From: Ferruginibacter sp. HRS2-29
Lineage (GTDB): Bacteria > Bacteroidota > Bacteroidia > Chitinophagales > Chitinophagaceae
Assembly: GCF_024343615.1 (NCBI RefSeq)
Contig: NZ_RJUB01000012.1
Location: 1 to 64,000, forward strand
Direction of reading: 5' to 3'
Length of the DNA stretch: 64,000 nt
How positions within the stretch are numbered: the stretch's first letter is position 1; each line of letters begins with the position of its first letter. The notes under the pieces are model-generated. The model was not told the origin of the DNA. It worked only from the letters and a program-made list of their open reading frames with translations, and searched no databases. Shown in pieces: positions 33,840-42,278 of the stretch. Made by a program: the position numbers and the translations under genes.

Positions 33840-34649
33840 ATGATACACATAGTATTCAACGAAGCAGATGTAAAGGTACTGGAAGCCGCTGTAGCGCTCG
33901 ATGAGAGCCTCGCCGGCGAAGTGATCCAGGTAAAAGATGATTATGCGGTTGGTCCGATTTCGGATATCTACATCGGCGAAGGCATCAATGCCCGCAGGGA
34001 GTGGTGGACGGAAGTACTGGCCGGCGGTGATTACGATGGCAAAGCGGCTTCCGCAGAAGTGGATGATTACAAGACAGTAGCCGAACTGGTAGGCCGAATG
34101 CGCCGCGAGGAAGACCAGAAGATATGGATATGGGCTGCGCAAAACAAACACGATGTAAGTGGTTATTATTGGCTGCTCCATTACATGAAAGAATTCCAGG
34201 GAAGGGTATTTATTTTATACCTCAATAACCTTCCTTTCATCAACGAAAAAGGAAACATCTTTTATCCAAACTGGCTTTCAGAGATCCCTGCAAAAGAATT
34301 TCTCAAAGCAAAAAAACTGGCGCGGGAGATCACACTCAGCGAATTTGAAGTGGATCCCGATGAATGGACAAAACTCTCGAATGAAAATAAAGGCGTACGC
34401 ATCCTGGAAGGTGGAAAAAAGCTGGCGCAATACGATTATGATTTTTATGATGCCGAGCTGAAGAAAGCCATCACACCCGATTGGCAGAAAGGTTCCAAAG
34501 TGATCAGTCATTTTTTAAGCAAAGCCAAACATACTACCGGCGACGCTTACCTGCTCTGGAGATTGAAAGTGATGATCGCACAGGAGATGTTTGATGTGCA
34601 GGGGAAAGTGGGGAACATGAAGGATTTTGAAATAAAGACAAAGGAATAA
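33840..34649 (+). CDS. DUF1835/DUF3658 domain protein
   Basis: 269 residues, cytoplasmic. The N-terminal DUF1835 region (MIHIVFNEADVKVLEAAV, VKDDYAVGPISD) is followed by a DUF3658-like C-terminal part (DPDEWTKLSNENKGVRILEGGK; DAYLLWRLKVMIAQ). The family is of unknown function. It starts six bases after the DUF3667 gene, so it is the third cistron of the unit. The stop codon TAA is the first part of a GGATAAT repeat array. Confidence 0.85.
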   Translation: MIHIVFNEADVKVLEAAVALDESLAGEVIQVKDDYAVGPISDIYIGEGINARREWWTEVLAGGDYDGKAASAEVDDYKTVAELVGRMRREEDQKIWIWAAQNKHDVSGYYWLLHYMKEFQGRVFILYLNNLPFINEKGNIFYPNWLSEIPAKEFLKAKKLAREITLSEFEVDPDEWTKLSNENKGVRILEGGKKLAQYDYDFYDAELKKAITPDWQKGSKVISHFLSKAKHTTGDAYLLWRLKVMIAQEMFDVQGKVGNMKDFEIKTKE

Positions 34650-34770
34650 TGGATAATGTGACAATGGATAATGGATAATTTTTTTTCAGTTTTTACAATA
34701 TTCTATTAATTAAAGAATTATCCGGTTGAAAAAATTATCCATTATCAATTATCCATTGTAAAATTATTAA
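34648..34770. repeat. Inverted GGATAAT/ATTATCC heptad arrays
   Basis: AATGGATAATGTGACAATGGATAATGGATAATT (34645-34680) is mirrored by AATTATCCATTATCAATTATCCATTG (about 34733-34758). The left array includes the upstream stop codon; the right one ends 13 bases before the next ATG. Between them is AT-rich sequence with ATTATCCGG. Second member at 59318-59428. Confidence 0.85.
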
Positions 34771-34771
34771 C

Positions 34772-35161
34772 ATGAACATAAAAGCAATCCACCACATCGC
34801 CATCCTCACGGATGATTATGAAAAGAGTAAATCCTTTTACACCGATGTGCTGGGTTTTACTATCATTGCCGAAACATACCGGGAAGAACGGCAATCCTAC
34901 AAGCTGGATCTTGCGATCAATGGGGTATACCAGGTAGAATTATTTTCCTTCCCGGACTATAAGGAGCGTGCTTCTTTTCCGGAAGCGAAAGGCCTGCGGC
35001 ACCTGGCTTTTGCGGTAGATGATATAGAATCGGCAGTGGCAGAACTGATAGAAAAAAAAGTAGACGTTCAGGGCATACGCATCGACGAACTGACAAATAA
35101 GAAATTTTGTTTCTTCTATGATCCTAACGGGCAGCCGTTGGAATTATATGAAAGTGAATAG
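34772..35161 (+). CDS. VOC/glyoxalase family protein (YaeR-like)
   Basis: 129 residues with two beta-alpha-beta-beta-beta modules of the vicinal-oxygen-chelate fold. Metal ligand candidates are His7 or His8 (IHHIAI), Glu56 in QVELFSFP, His76 in LRHLAFAV and Glu125 in PLELYE. It is closest to the SMU1112c/YaeR glyoxalase-I-like group. The physiological substrate is unknown. The TAG stop lies within the TGAATAG repeat that follows. Confidence 0.9.
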   Translation: MNIKAIHHIAILTDDYEKSKSFYTDVLGFTIIAETYREERQSYKLDLAINGVYQVELFSFPDYKERASFPEAKGLRHLAFAVDDIESAVAELIEKKVDVQGIRIDELTNKKFCFFYDPNGQPLELYESE

Positions 35162-35253
35162 TGAATAGTGAAACCTTCGTGGGTTTGTTATAAAATTGAG
35201 GTAAATAAAAACTGCATGTAATTCGTGTAATTCGAAAAATTCGTGTAATAAAA
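35158..35253. repeat. TGAATAG array with AAACCTTCG tail, then AATTCGTGT array
   Basis: GAAAGTGAATAGTGAATAGTGAAACCTTCGTGGG begins at the stop codon (35153-35186). A second array, AATTCGTGTAATTCGAAAAATTCGTGTAAT, occupies 35219-35249 and ends six bases before the parC ATG. Two unrelated repeat families are therefore placed back to back in one 94-base spacer. Confidence 0.8.
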
Positions 35254-35255
35254 AT

Positions 35256-37769
35256 ATGGCTAAAAAAGAAAAAGAAGAATACCAGCACAGCGAAACCGGT
35301 GTGAGCGGGCAATACAAGACCTGGTTCCTGGATTATGCCAGCTATGTAATATTGGAGCGTGCGGTACCGGCTATCGAAGACGGACTGAAGCCTGTACAGC
35401 GCAGGATACTGCATGCCATGAAAGAAATGGATGACGGCCGTTTTAATAAAGTCGCCAATATTATCGGGCAGAGCATGCAATACCACCCTCACGGAGATGC
35501 CAGTATCGGTGATGCCCTGGTGAATATGGGGCAAAAAGAACTGCTCATTGAAACCCAGGGAAACTGGGGAGATGTGCGTACCGGCGATGATGCCGCTGCT
35601 CCGAGATACATTGAAGCGAGGCTCAGCAAATTCGCACTGGAGGTTGCCTTCAATGCCAAAACCACCAATTGGCAATTGAGTTACGATGGACGTAAGAACG
35701 AGCCCATCACGCTTCCGATGAAGTTTCCTTTGCTGCTGGCACAAGGTGCCGAAGGTATCGCTGTAGGCCTTGCAACTAAAATATTGCCGCACAACTTTTG
35801 CGAGCTGATCGATGCTTCTATCAAATACCTTCGCGGTAAAAAGTTTGAATTGTTACCGGACTTCCTCACCGGTGGCAGCATGGATGCCAGCAATTACAAT
35901 GAAGGTAGAAGGGGCGGTAAAGTAAGAGTGCGGTCAGTGATAGAAGAGATCGATAAAAAAACACTCGTGATCCGTAGCGTGCCTTATGGCGTTACCACCA
36001 CTCAGCTGATGGAAAGCATCGTGAAGGCTAACGACCAGGGGAAGATCAAGATCAGGAAAGTAGCGGATCATACGGCTGCCGATGTGGAGATCATCATCGA
36101 ACTGGCAGCGGGTATTTCGCCTGATATTACCATCGATGCGTTGTATGCATTCACAGATTGTGAAGTGAGCATTTCGCCGAACGCCTGCGTGATCGTAAAT
36201 AACAAACCGATGTTCCTCGGCGTGCCGGAATTGTTGCGCATCGCTACAGATAATACCAAGGAATTGCTGCGCCGCGAACTGGAGATAAAACTGGCCGAAC
36301 TGCAGGAAAAATGGCATTATACCTCACTCGAAAAGATATTCTTCGAAGAAAAGATATACAAGGAACTGGAGAAGAAACACGAGACCTGGGAAAAAGTATT
36401 GGTGGCGATCGACAAAGGATTTGACCCTTTCAAAAAACAACTGAAAAGGGAGATCACCCGTGAAGATATCATCAAACTAACGGAGAAGCCTGTACGAAGG
36501 ATCTATCGCCTGGATATTGATGAACTGAATGCGCAGATCAAAAATCTTGAGGCTGAGATCAGGGCTGTAAAACACGACCTGGCCAACCTGGTGGATTTTG
36601 CGGTAGCGTATTTTGAAACCTTGCTGAAGAAATATGGCAAGGGCAGGGAACGCCGGACGGAGATCAGGCAATTCGATACTATACAGGCAAAATCTGTTGC
36701 TATAGCGAATATCAAGCTGTATGCGAATTTCGCGGATGGCTTTATCGGTACCGGTTTGAAGAAAGATGAACTGATCGCGGAAGTTTCAGACCTGGATGAT
36801 ATCGTGGCATTTACCAAAGCCGGTATCATGAAAGTAGTGAAGGTTTCTGATAAAGTATTTATCGGAAAAGATATCATTCATGCGGCTGTATTCCAGAAAG
36901 GTGATGAACGAACCACTTACAATATGATCTATGTGGATGGCAAAACCGGCGTGAGTTATGCCAAACGTTTCAACGTCACCGGTGTCACCCGCGATAAAGA
37001 ATATGATCTGACCAAAGGCTCCGAAAAAAGCCGGGTGCATTATTTCACTACCAATCCCAACGGCGAAGCGGAAGTTGTTAAGATCGTATTGAGTCCTAAT
37101 TGCAGCGCCAAGAAAAAAGAACTTGAATTCTATTTTGAAGAACTGGAAATAAAAGGCAGGGGAAGCATCGGCAACCAGGTAACCAAATACCCCATCAAAT
37201 CGGTAAAGTTCAAGGAAGCCGGAAAATCAACCCTGGATGCCAAGAAGCTATGGTTCGATAATAAATTTGGCAGGCTGAATACAGATGAAAAAGGCGAATA
37301 CCTTGGCAAGTTTGAAGCGGAAGACAGGTTGCTGGTGATATTCATCGATGGTAATTACGAGATTGTAGACCAGGAACTCACCCAGCGTTTTGAAACCGAT
37401 AAGATATTACTCATTGAAAAATACGACGCTGAAAAAGTCATTACCGCTGTGTATCTCGATAATGAAAAACAACAGTTCAACATCAAGCGTTTCAAGATTG
37501 AAACCAGCACATTGAACAGCAAATTCCTCTTCATCAAAGAAGGAAAAGATAACAGGCTCGAAGCCGTTACCACCGATCCAAACCCCGTATTGAAAGTGCA
37601 GACGGGCCGTGGACAATCTATCAACAAGGCTAAATTCAAAGTAGATAAGATGGTGGAAGTGATGGGCTGGAAAGCAGTTGGGGCCAAGCTCGTAGACTTT
37701 TCAAAATCTGTAGAAATGGAATGGGACAAACCTGTTGAAGATGGAGGACAGGGAGCGCTCTTCGAGTAG
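35256..37769 (+). CDS. parC: DNA topoisomerase IV subunit A
   Basis: DNA-cleaving subunit partner of ParE. The 837 residues contain the breakage-reunion domain with the catalytic tyrosine at Tyr118 (APRYIEAR), the quinolone region (DGLKPVQRRILHAM, YHPHGDASIGDALV), a long coiled-coil gate (about 345-480) and a C-terminal six-strand propeller region. It is annotated as ParC rather than GyrA because it is paired with parE and no clear GyrA box is visible. The stop TAG is part of a TGAATGG array. Confidence 0.94.
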   Translation: MAKKEKEEYQHSETGVSGQYKTWFLDYASYVILERAVPAIEDGLKPVQRRILHAMKEMDDGRFNKVANIIGQSMQYHPHGDASIGDALVNMGQKELLIETQGNWGDVRTGDDAAAPRYIEARLSKFALEVAFNAKTTNWQLSYDGRKNEPITLPMKFPLLLAQGAEGIAVGLATKILPHNFCELIDASIKYLRGKKFELLPDFLTGGSMDASNYNEGRRGGKVRVRSVIEEIDKKTLVIRSVPYGVTTTQLMESIVKANDQGKIKIRKVADHTAADVEIIIELAAGISPDITIDALYAFTDCEVSISPNACVIVNNKPMFLGVPELLRIATDNTKELLRRELEIKLAELQEKWHYTSLEKIFFEEKIYKELEKKHETWEKVLVAIDKGFDPFKKQLKREITREDIIKLTEKPVRRIYRLDIDELNAQIKNLEAEIRAVKHDLANLVDFAVAYFETLLKKYGKGRERRTEIRQFDTIQAKSVAIANIKLYANFADGFIGTGLKKDELIAEVSDLDDIVAFTKAGIMKVVKVSDKVFIGKDIIHAAVFQKGDERTTYNMIYVDGKTGVSYAKRFNVTGVTRDKEYDLTKGSEKSRVHYFTTNPNGEAEVVKIVLSPNCSAKKKELEFYFEELEIKGRGSIGNQVTKYPIKSVKFKEAGKSTLDAKKLWFDNKFGRLNTDEKGEYLGKFEAEDRLLVIFIDGNYEIVDQELTQRFETDKILLIEKYDAEKVITAVYLDNEKQQFNIKRFKIETSTLNSKFLFIKEGKDNRLEAVTTDPNPVLKVQTGRGQSINKAKFKVDKMVEVMGWKAVGAKLVDFSKSVEMEWDKPVEDGGQGALFE

Positions 37770-37870
37770 TGAATGGTGGTGAATGGTGAATAGTCAAACC
37801 TTCGAGACTTTGTAAGGAATTTACAGGTAATTAGAGACGGTGGTCAGTGGTCCGTTGTCCGTCGTCTGTT
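37769..37870. repeat. TGAATGG array with AAACCTTCGA tail, then GGTCCGTTGTC array
   Basis: TAGTGAATGGTGGTGAATGGTGAATAGTCAAACCTTCGAGAC starts at the parC stop (37767-37807). A GTGGTCAGTGGTCCGTTGTCCGTCGTC array follows at about 37841-37867, directly before the terminator. Again two families share one spacer. Confidence 0.8.
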
Positions 37871-37906
37871 AAAAGAGCCCGCAAGATAAATCCTGCGGGC
37901 TCTTTT
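37871..37906. terminator. Bidirectional terminator between parC and the DUF6515 gene
   Basis: AAAAGAGCCCGCA and TGCGGGCTCTTTT form a perfect 13-bp stem with a 10-base loop; the A and T ends serve both strands of this convergent pair. Confidence 0.93.
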
Positions 37907-37920
37907 GTACTTGTCAATTA

Positions 37921-39015
37921 TTAACCGACTTTAATGACTTCGTACCATATCTCACCGTTTTCCTGCACTACGGGTTTGTATTGTACATCGTCAACTTTAT
38001 AGTATGTTTCACCATCAATCACGATCGTTTCATACCCTTCCGGAATACTTTCTACAATAGCGCCCAATGGCGGCTGTACAACCGTGTAACGATCATTATC
38101 CTGGTTGTAATAAGTACCGTTATAATAATAATACGGGTAATTGCGAACCAATATCCTGCTATATCCGATAGGCAATGTATTGATATAAATACCGATCGGT
38201 GGCGCTACTACGCTATAGTAGTTATCGAATGGCTGATAGAAGAGGCCATCGTAATAGCGGTAGTTATATCCGCCCCAGAAAATAGAGGAGTATGCAAAAG
38301 GGAAAACTGTTATCCTTGTATGCCTTCTCGGATAGTAATTATATCTCCAGCTCGGGTTGTAAGCATTGTAAACAACCCTTGGCCTGTTGCTGTAATAATT
38401 CCTGTTATAATAATTGTTTCCCCTGTAATCGTTGTATACATAAGTATTTCCACCTCTTCCCCTGCGGGTGTTGATATTATCACCCGGGCGATTGTTGAAA
38501 TTATTGTTCGCGTATGGTGGCCTGTTGTTTATCGTATTCGGGCGGGACTCAGCAGGTGTCAGGTTAGCCGTTGTTGGAACCTGCGGCGCAGGCTGCGGAC
38601 GGTTTGGCCTTGGAATGCTGTTACCTGTGGGGTTCTGAACCGTCACCTGTGTAGGCCTTGGATTGCTATTCAGTGTTGGGTTATCAACCGAAGCCTGCGG
38701 GCGGGTAGGCCTTGGCCTTGGAGTATAACCTCCCGAATTTGAATTGAAGTCGGTAGCCGGCCTTACGGAGCGGGGCGGTTGAGAAGTAGCTGGTCTCGGC
38801 TGGTTAAAACTGCTATTATTTCTTAGCGGCTGTTGCGAAGTATTTGACCGCGGAGACTGCTGGAATCTTGGCTGGTTGTTGCCTGATGGGGTAAAGCTCC
38901 TTGCAGTACCACCACCAGATGAACGCCTTTCGCCCATGCGCTGCGCAAAAGACTGCACGGCAAAAAGACCGCTGATGGCAAGTAGTAAAAAGAACTTTTG
39001 ATGAATCGTCTTCAT
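37921..39015 (-). CDS. DUF6515 family exported protein
   Basis: 364 residues with a signal peptide (about 1-24, ending SFAQ). Residues about 30-200 are low complexity, rich in Pro, Arg, Asn, Ser and Gln (repeats of RPTR and NNRP type). A Tyr-rich stretch follows. The conserved C-terminal core carries strand pairs typical of DUF6515 (PPIGIYINTLPIGY, PPLGAIVESIPEGYETIVIDGETYY). The two half-domains look like an internal duplication. Bacteroidota specific, probably periplasmic or surface located, function unknown. It is convergent with parC. Confidence 0.85.
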   Translation of the reverse strand: MKTIHQKFFLLLAISGLFAVQSFAQRMGERRSSGGGTARSFTPSGNNQPRFQQSPRSNTSQQPLRNNSSFNQPRPATSQPPRSVRPATDFNSNSGGYTPRPRPTRPQASVDNPTLNSNPRPTQVTVQNPTGNSIPRPNRPQPAPQVPTTANLTPAESRPNTINNRPPYANNNFNNRPGDNINTRRGRGGNTYVYNDYRGNNYYNRNYYSNRPRVVYNAYNPSWRYNYYPRRHTRITVFPFAYSSIFWGGYNYRYYDGLFYQPFDNYYSVVAPPIGIYINTLPIGYSRILVRNYPYYYYNGTYYNQDNDRYTVVQPPLGAIVESIPEGYETIVIDGETYYKVDDVQYKPVVQENGEIWYEVIKVG

Positions 39016-39270
39016 GTCCTTAGAGTTTAATTGTAAGAAACTTACACCCTATAGACAGCAAATAGGCTGCAAGTTTAATTGTAATGTACAGGCTTTCACA
39101 TATTTATAACAGATAAATCGAAAAAATTGGATATTTTATTTTCAATAATTAATAATCATTTGATTATCAGGTATAAGGTTTTTAATAATATTATAAAGTG
39201 TTGGTTATTAAGATAAAATAAATATGATTGCGCTTCTTTTTTTATCTGTTTTGGGGAACGTTTCACCCGG

Positions 39271-39969
39271 TCAGAAGAATTTTGATCGTCTCAGTAAAAG
39301 TTCATTTTCGCTTATACACCCGATCATCCAGGAACGGCTGTTTTTCAATGCAAGTGAACTCCCGATAGGTTCTTTCATTACCCCTTTTTTACCCATGTAA
39401 TTGGAATGAAGGAAATATAGCATCCCATTCTCTTTAAGAAGGTAACCTGTGTGAAAGTCAAGTCCGATGATAAAAACGGCATCAGCGGGAAAGGCTGATA
39501 CGTATTGCTGAAGTTTTTTGAGGGAACCGACCCGCGTGATATTCACACAAAGGGCTTTGATCAATACAGAAGAGGGTTCCTGCGCCAGCCTGGTCCTGTT
39601 CAATGGGATACCGATATCATCCAGCGTATTGGTTATAAAATATCCGCAGGCGATGGCGCCTCTTTGCGGCAGGCGGGTAGTGCCGTTGAAATCCCAAGGT
39701 GTTCCTGTCCAGTATGCCGGAATGCTGTCGGATATTATTTTGCAAAAGTTCGCTTTAAGTATCGAGACCTGCTTATTTGCTGCGGAACGATTCTTTTCTT
39801 TTACCCTTTTTAAAAATGAAGAATAATCCAGATCACCTGCGGTTACAGCATTTACAGTATTGGTGGCCACACGGCTTCCCGGGGCGTTGGAGTTTCCTGA
39901 CTTACAACTAATCAGGAACAGGAATAAAAATGGAGCAGCTATGGCGCACCTGGCCAATAGTTTAATCAT
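39271..39969 (-). CDS. Lipoprotein resembling a Cys/His peptidase or amidase
   Basis: 232 residues with a lipobox (LFLISC, Cys22). The domain from about 85 on has WTGTPWDFNGTTRLPQ-RGAIACGYF (Cys108), then FHTGYL (His173), and FLHSNY with His188 and Asn190. A Cys at a helix start followed by a late His is the arrangement of NlpC/P60 and papain-like hydrolases, and G-x-IACGYF fits the nucleophile helix. I infer a periplasmic hydrolase; no named family is certain. It stands alone, 255 bases downstream of the DUF6515 start. Confidence 0.7.
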   Translation of the reverse strand: MIKLLARCAIAAPFLFLFLISCKSGNSNAPGSRVATNTVNAVTAGDLDYSSFLKRVKEKNRSAANKQVSILKANFCKIISDSIPAYWTGTPWDFNGTTRLPQRGAIACGYFITNTLDDIGIPLNRTRLAQEPSSVLIKALCVNITRVGSLKKLQQYVSAFPADAVFIIGLDFHTGYLLKENGMLYFLHSNYMGKKGVMKEPIGSSLALKNSRSWMIGCISENELLLRRSKFF

Positions 39970-40190
39970 CTTAGTATGAAGGGATGTTTGTGTTGTAAGA
40001 TGCCGTCCTCATTGGAATTCCATATAAAACCAGTATGCCAGGCAATCCAGCCTTTACCCGGTATGTAAGATATATCCTGAGCGAACCTTCAGCGAAGGAA
40101 GAGTAGACGAACTATACTGCCATCATTTTCAGTTCTAAGGATAATCGTTTCTAATGTTCAAACTACCCGCAACCCGTCACCCCCGACTAT

Positions 40191-42122
40191 TTACCCTCCA
40201 AGCTCCATTATTTTTTCAAACAACACCTCATATTCCGCATTGGCATCATCCAGTTCTTTGGCGGCTTTTTTGTAGCTGGCTTCGGCTTGCACAAATTTGT
40301 TTTTGTCGCCGTATACCTGTGGATCCGCGAGTGCATTTTCCAGTTCCGTCTTGTTTTTATTCAGCGTTACCAGTTTATCTTCCAGTTTTTTAAAATCTGT
40401 CCTTGCCTTCTGCAATTCTTTTTTAGCATCGTTGCTGATAGGCTTCGGTTCAGGCTTTGGCGCAGGCTTGGCCACTACTTTTTCTTCAGGCTTAGCGTTT
40501 TTTTTTGCTTCAGCTTCCGCTTTTACACGGCGTTCTTTCCAGTCCTCCCATTCGGCGTATGAGCCTTTGAATTCAACGATCTTATGGTCTTCGATCTCCC
40601 AGATCTTATTGGCCAGTTTGCTGATGAAATAACGGTCGTGGCTTACCAGTACTATGCTGCCTTCATATTTGATCAACGACTCCGCGAGCAGGTCTACCGA
40701 ATGAATATCCAGATGGTTCGTAGGCTCATCCAGCATCAGGAAATTCGCTTTGCTGGCAATGGTTTTTGCCAGCGCCACACGTGCTTTTTCACCACCACTC
40801 AATACTTTTATTTTCTTTTCTACCGTATCACCACTGAACAGGAATGCTCCCAGCAGGCTCCTCAGCTCAAGGTCATTTTTCCCGCTGCGGGCGTCCTTTA
40901 ACTCTTCCAGGATATCATTGTTCATGTTCAAAGCTTCCAGCTGATGCTGTGCATAGAAAGATTCCTGTACATTATGTCCCCACGTACGGTCGCCTTCAAA
41001 GGTTTCCGCATCGGCGATGATCCTTAGCAGGGTAGATTTACCCTTGCCGTTGGCACCGATGAGAGCGATCTTGTCGCCCCGTTCGATCTCCGCATGAGCA
41101 TCTTTCACGATCTCTATTTCCTTAAAGCTTTTATTGATATGTTTCAGCGTAACGATCGTTCTGCCCGGTTGTTTTTCCACGGCAAAATTGATCTTCATAT
41201 TCGGCCTTTCCAGTTCCACATCTTCAATGCGTTCCAGTTTTTCCAATCGCTTCACAATACTTTGCGCAGCCGCGGCCTTACTGGCTTTCGCCTTAAAGCG
41301 TTCTACGAAACGTTCATTCTGGCGGATATAATCCTGCTGGTTCTCGTATGCCTTCTTCTGCATATCGATCCTTATCTGCTTTTCCTGTTCGTAGTACGAA
41401 TAATTTCCGGTGTAAAAATGAAGTTCGCGCTGGTATAATTCCACCACTTTGTTCACCATCCTGTCGAGGAAAAAACGGTCATGGCTTACGATCACCACAG
41501 CACCGGGATAATGCGAAAGGTATTTTTCCAGCCATTCGATACTCGGAAGATCAAGGTGGTTCGTCGGTTCATCGAGCAGCAGCACATCAGGGTTCATGAG
41601 GATCATTTTCGCCAGCAGCACACGCATGCGCCAGCCCCCGCTGAATAGTTTGTATGGTTTCTGCAGGTCGGCATTCTGAAAGCCCAGTCCCTGCAATATT
41701 TCTTCAGTACGGTGATGGATGCTGTACCCGTCGAGTACATCCATTTCGTGTAACAGATCGCTGTATTTTTCCACCAGCTTTTCATCGCCGGTCTTTTCCA
41801 GTTCCGCTCCTACGACTTCCAGTTCCTTTTCAATCGCTTTCACTTTTTCAAAAGCGCCCATAGCTACTTCGAGAATGGATTCGTTGGTTTCAAACCCAAG
41901 CAGATCCTGGTTCAGGAAGCCGATGGAAGTTTCACGGCCTTTTTCTACCGTTCCGGCAGCAGGGCTGTATTGGCCGGTCAGCACCTTCAATAAAGTAGAT
42001 TTACCAGTTCCGTTGTAACCGATCAACCCGATGCGTTCACCCGGTTGTATATGCCAGGTAGCATCTTCCACAATTGTTCTTGCCCCAAACTCAAAAGTCA
42101 CATTTTGTAAACCTAACAGCAT
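40191..42122 (-). CDS. ABC-F family ATPase
   Basis: 643 residues with two ABC ATPase domains in one chain and no membrane segments. The first has Walker A GYNGTGKST (about 34-42), signature LFSGG and DEPTNHLD. The second has GANGKGKST, signature LSGGE and DEPTNHLD. An inter-domain linker lies between them, and a Lys/Glu/Pro-rich C-terminal coiled coil is similar to that of Uup/YdiF proteins. ABC-F proteins act on the ribosome in translation or antibiotic protection; which subgroup this is cannot be told from sequence alone. Monocistronic. Confidence 0.93.
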   Translation of the reverse strand: MLLGLQNVTFEFGARTIVEDATWHIQPGERIGLIGYNGTGKSTLLKVLTGQYSPAAGTVEKGRETSIGFLNQDLLGFETNESILEVAMGAFEKVKAIEKELEVVGAELEKTGDEKLVEKYSDLLHEMDVLDGYSIHHRTEEILQGLGFQNADLQKPYKLFSGGWRMRVLLAKMILMNPDVLLLDEPTNHLDLPSIEWLEKYLSHYPGAVVIVSHDRFFLDRMVNKVVELYQRELHFYTGNYSYYEQEKQIRIDMQKKAYENQQDYIRQNERFVERFKAKASKAAAAQSIVKRLEKLERIEDVELERPNMKINFAVEKQPGRTIVTLKHINKSFKEIEIVKDAHAEIERGDKIALIGANGKGKSTLLRIIADAETFEGDRTWGHNVQESFYAQHQLEALNMNNDILEELKDARSGKNDLELRSLLGAFLFSGDTVEKKIKVLSGGEKARVALAKTIASKANFLMLDEPTNHLDIHSVDLLAESLIKYEGSIVLVSHDRYFISKLANKIWEIEDHKIVEFKGSYAEWEDWKERRVKAEAEAKKNAKPEEKVVAKPAPKPEPKPISNDAKKELQKARTDFKKLEDKLVTLNKNKTELENALADPQVYGDKNKFVQAEASYKKAAKELDDANAEYEVLFEKIMELGG

Positions 42123-42157
42123 TTTAACTCGTATTTTTTTGCAAAAGTAACTTATTT

Positions 42158-42200
42158 AGTGAATGGTGAAGAGTGAATGGTGAAATCTTTGGAGTTCTTT
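42158..42200. repeat. TGAATGG array with GAAATCTTTGG tail
   Basis: GTGAATGGTGAAGAGTGAATGGTGAAATCTTTGGAG lies upstream of the ABC-F start (minus strand) and upstream of the dehydrogenase (plus strand). The tail is a degenerate form of AAACCTTCGA. Confidence 0.7.
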
Positions 42201-42210
42201 GGCAAAATGA

Positions 42211-42262
42211 TTGCGGTTATCAATTGCCCCGAACTTAAGTCCGGGGCAATTGATAACCGCAA
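42211..42262. repeat. Perfect 21-bp hairpin before the dehydrogenase start
   Basis: Bases 42211-42231 and 42242-42262 are exact reverse complements (TTGCGGTTATCAATTG then CCCCG on the left) with a 10-base loop AACTTAAGTC. The right arm ends 16 bases before the ATG at 42279. A near-consensus -7 sequence (TAACTTTA) lies between hairpin and ATG, so the hairpin may sit upstream of the promoter rather than in the mRNA. Confidence 0.9.
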
Positions 42263-42278
42263 CCCGTAACTTTACACC

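Noticed and set aside
40191-42122. ABC transporter ATPase with a missing permease
   Set aside because: Two ATPase domains in tandem, an inter-domain linker and no membrane partner fit the ribosome-acting ABC-F family instead.
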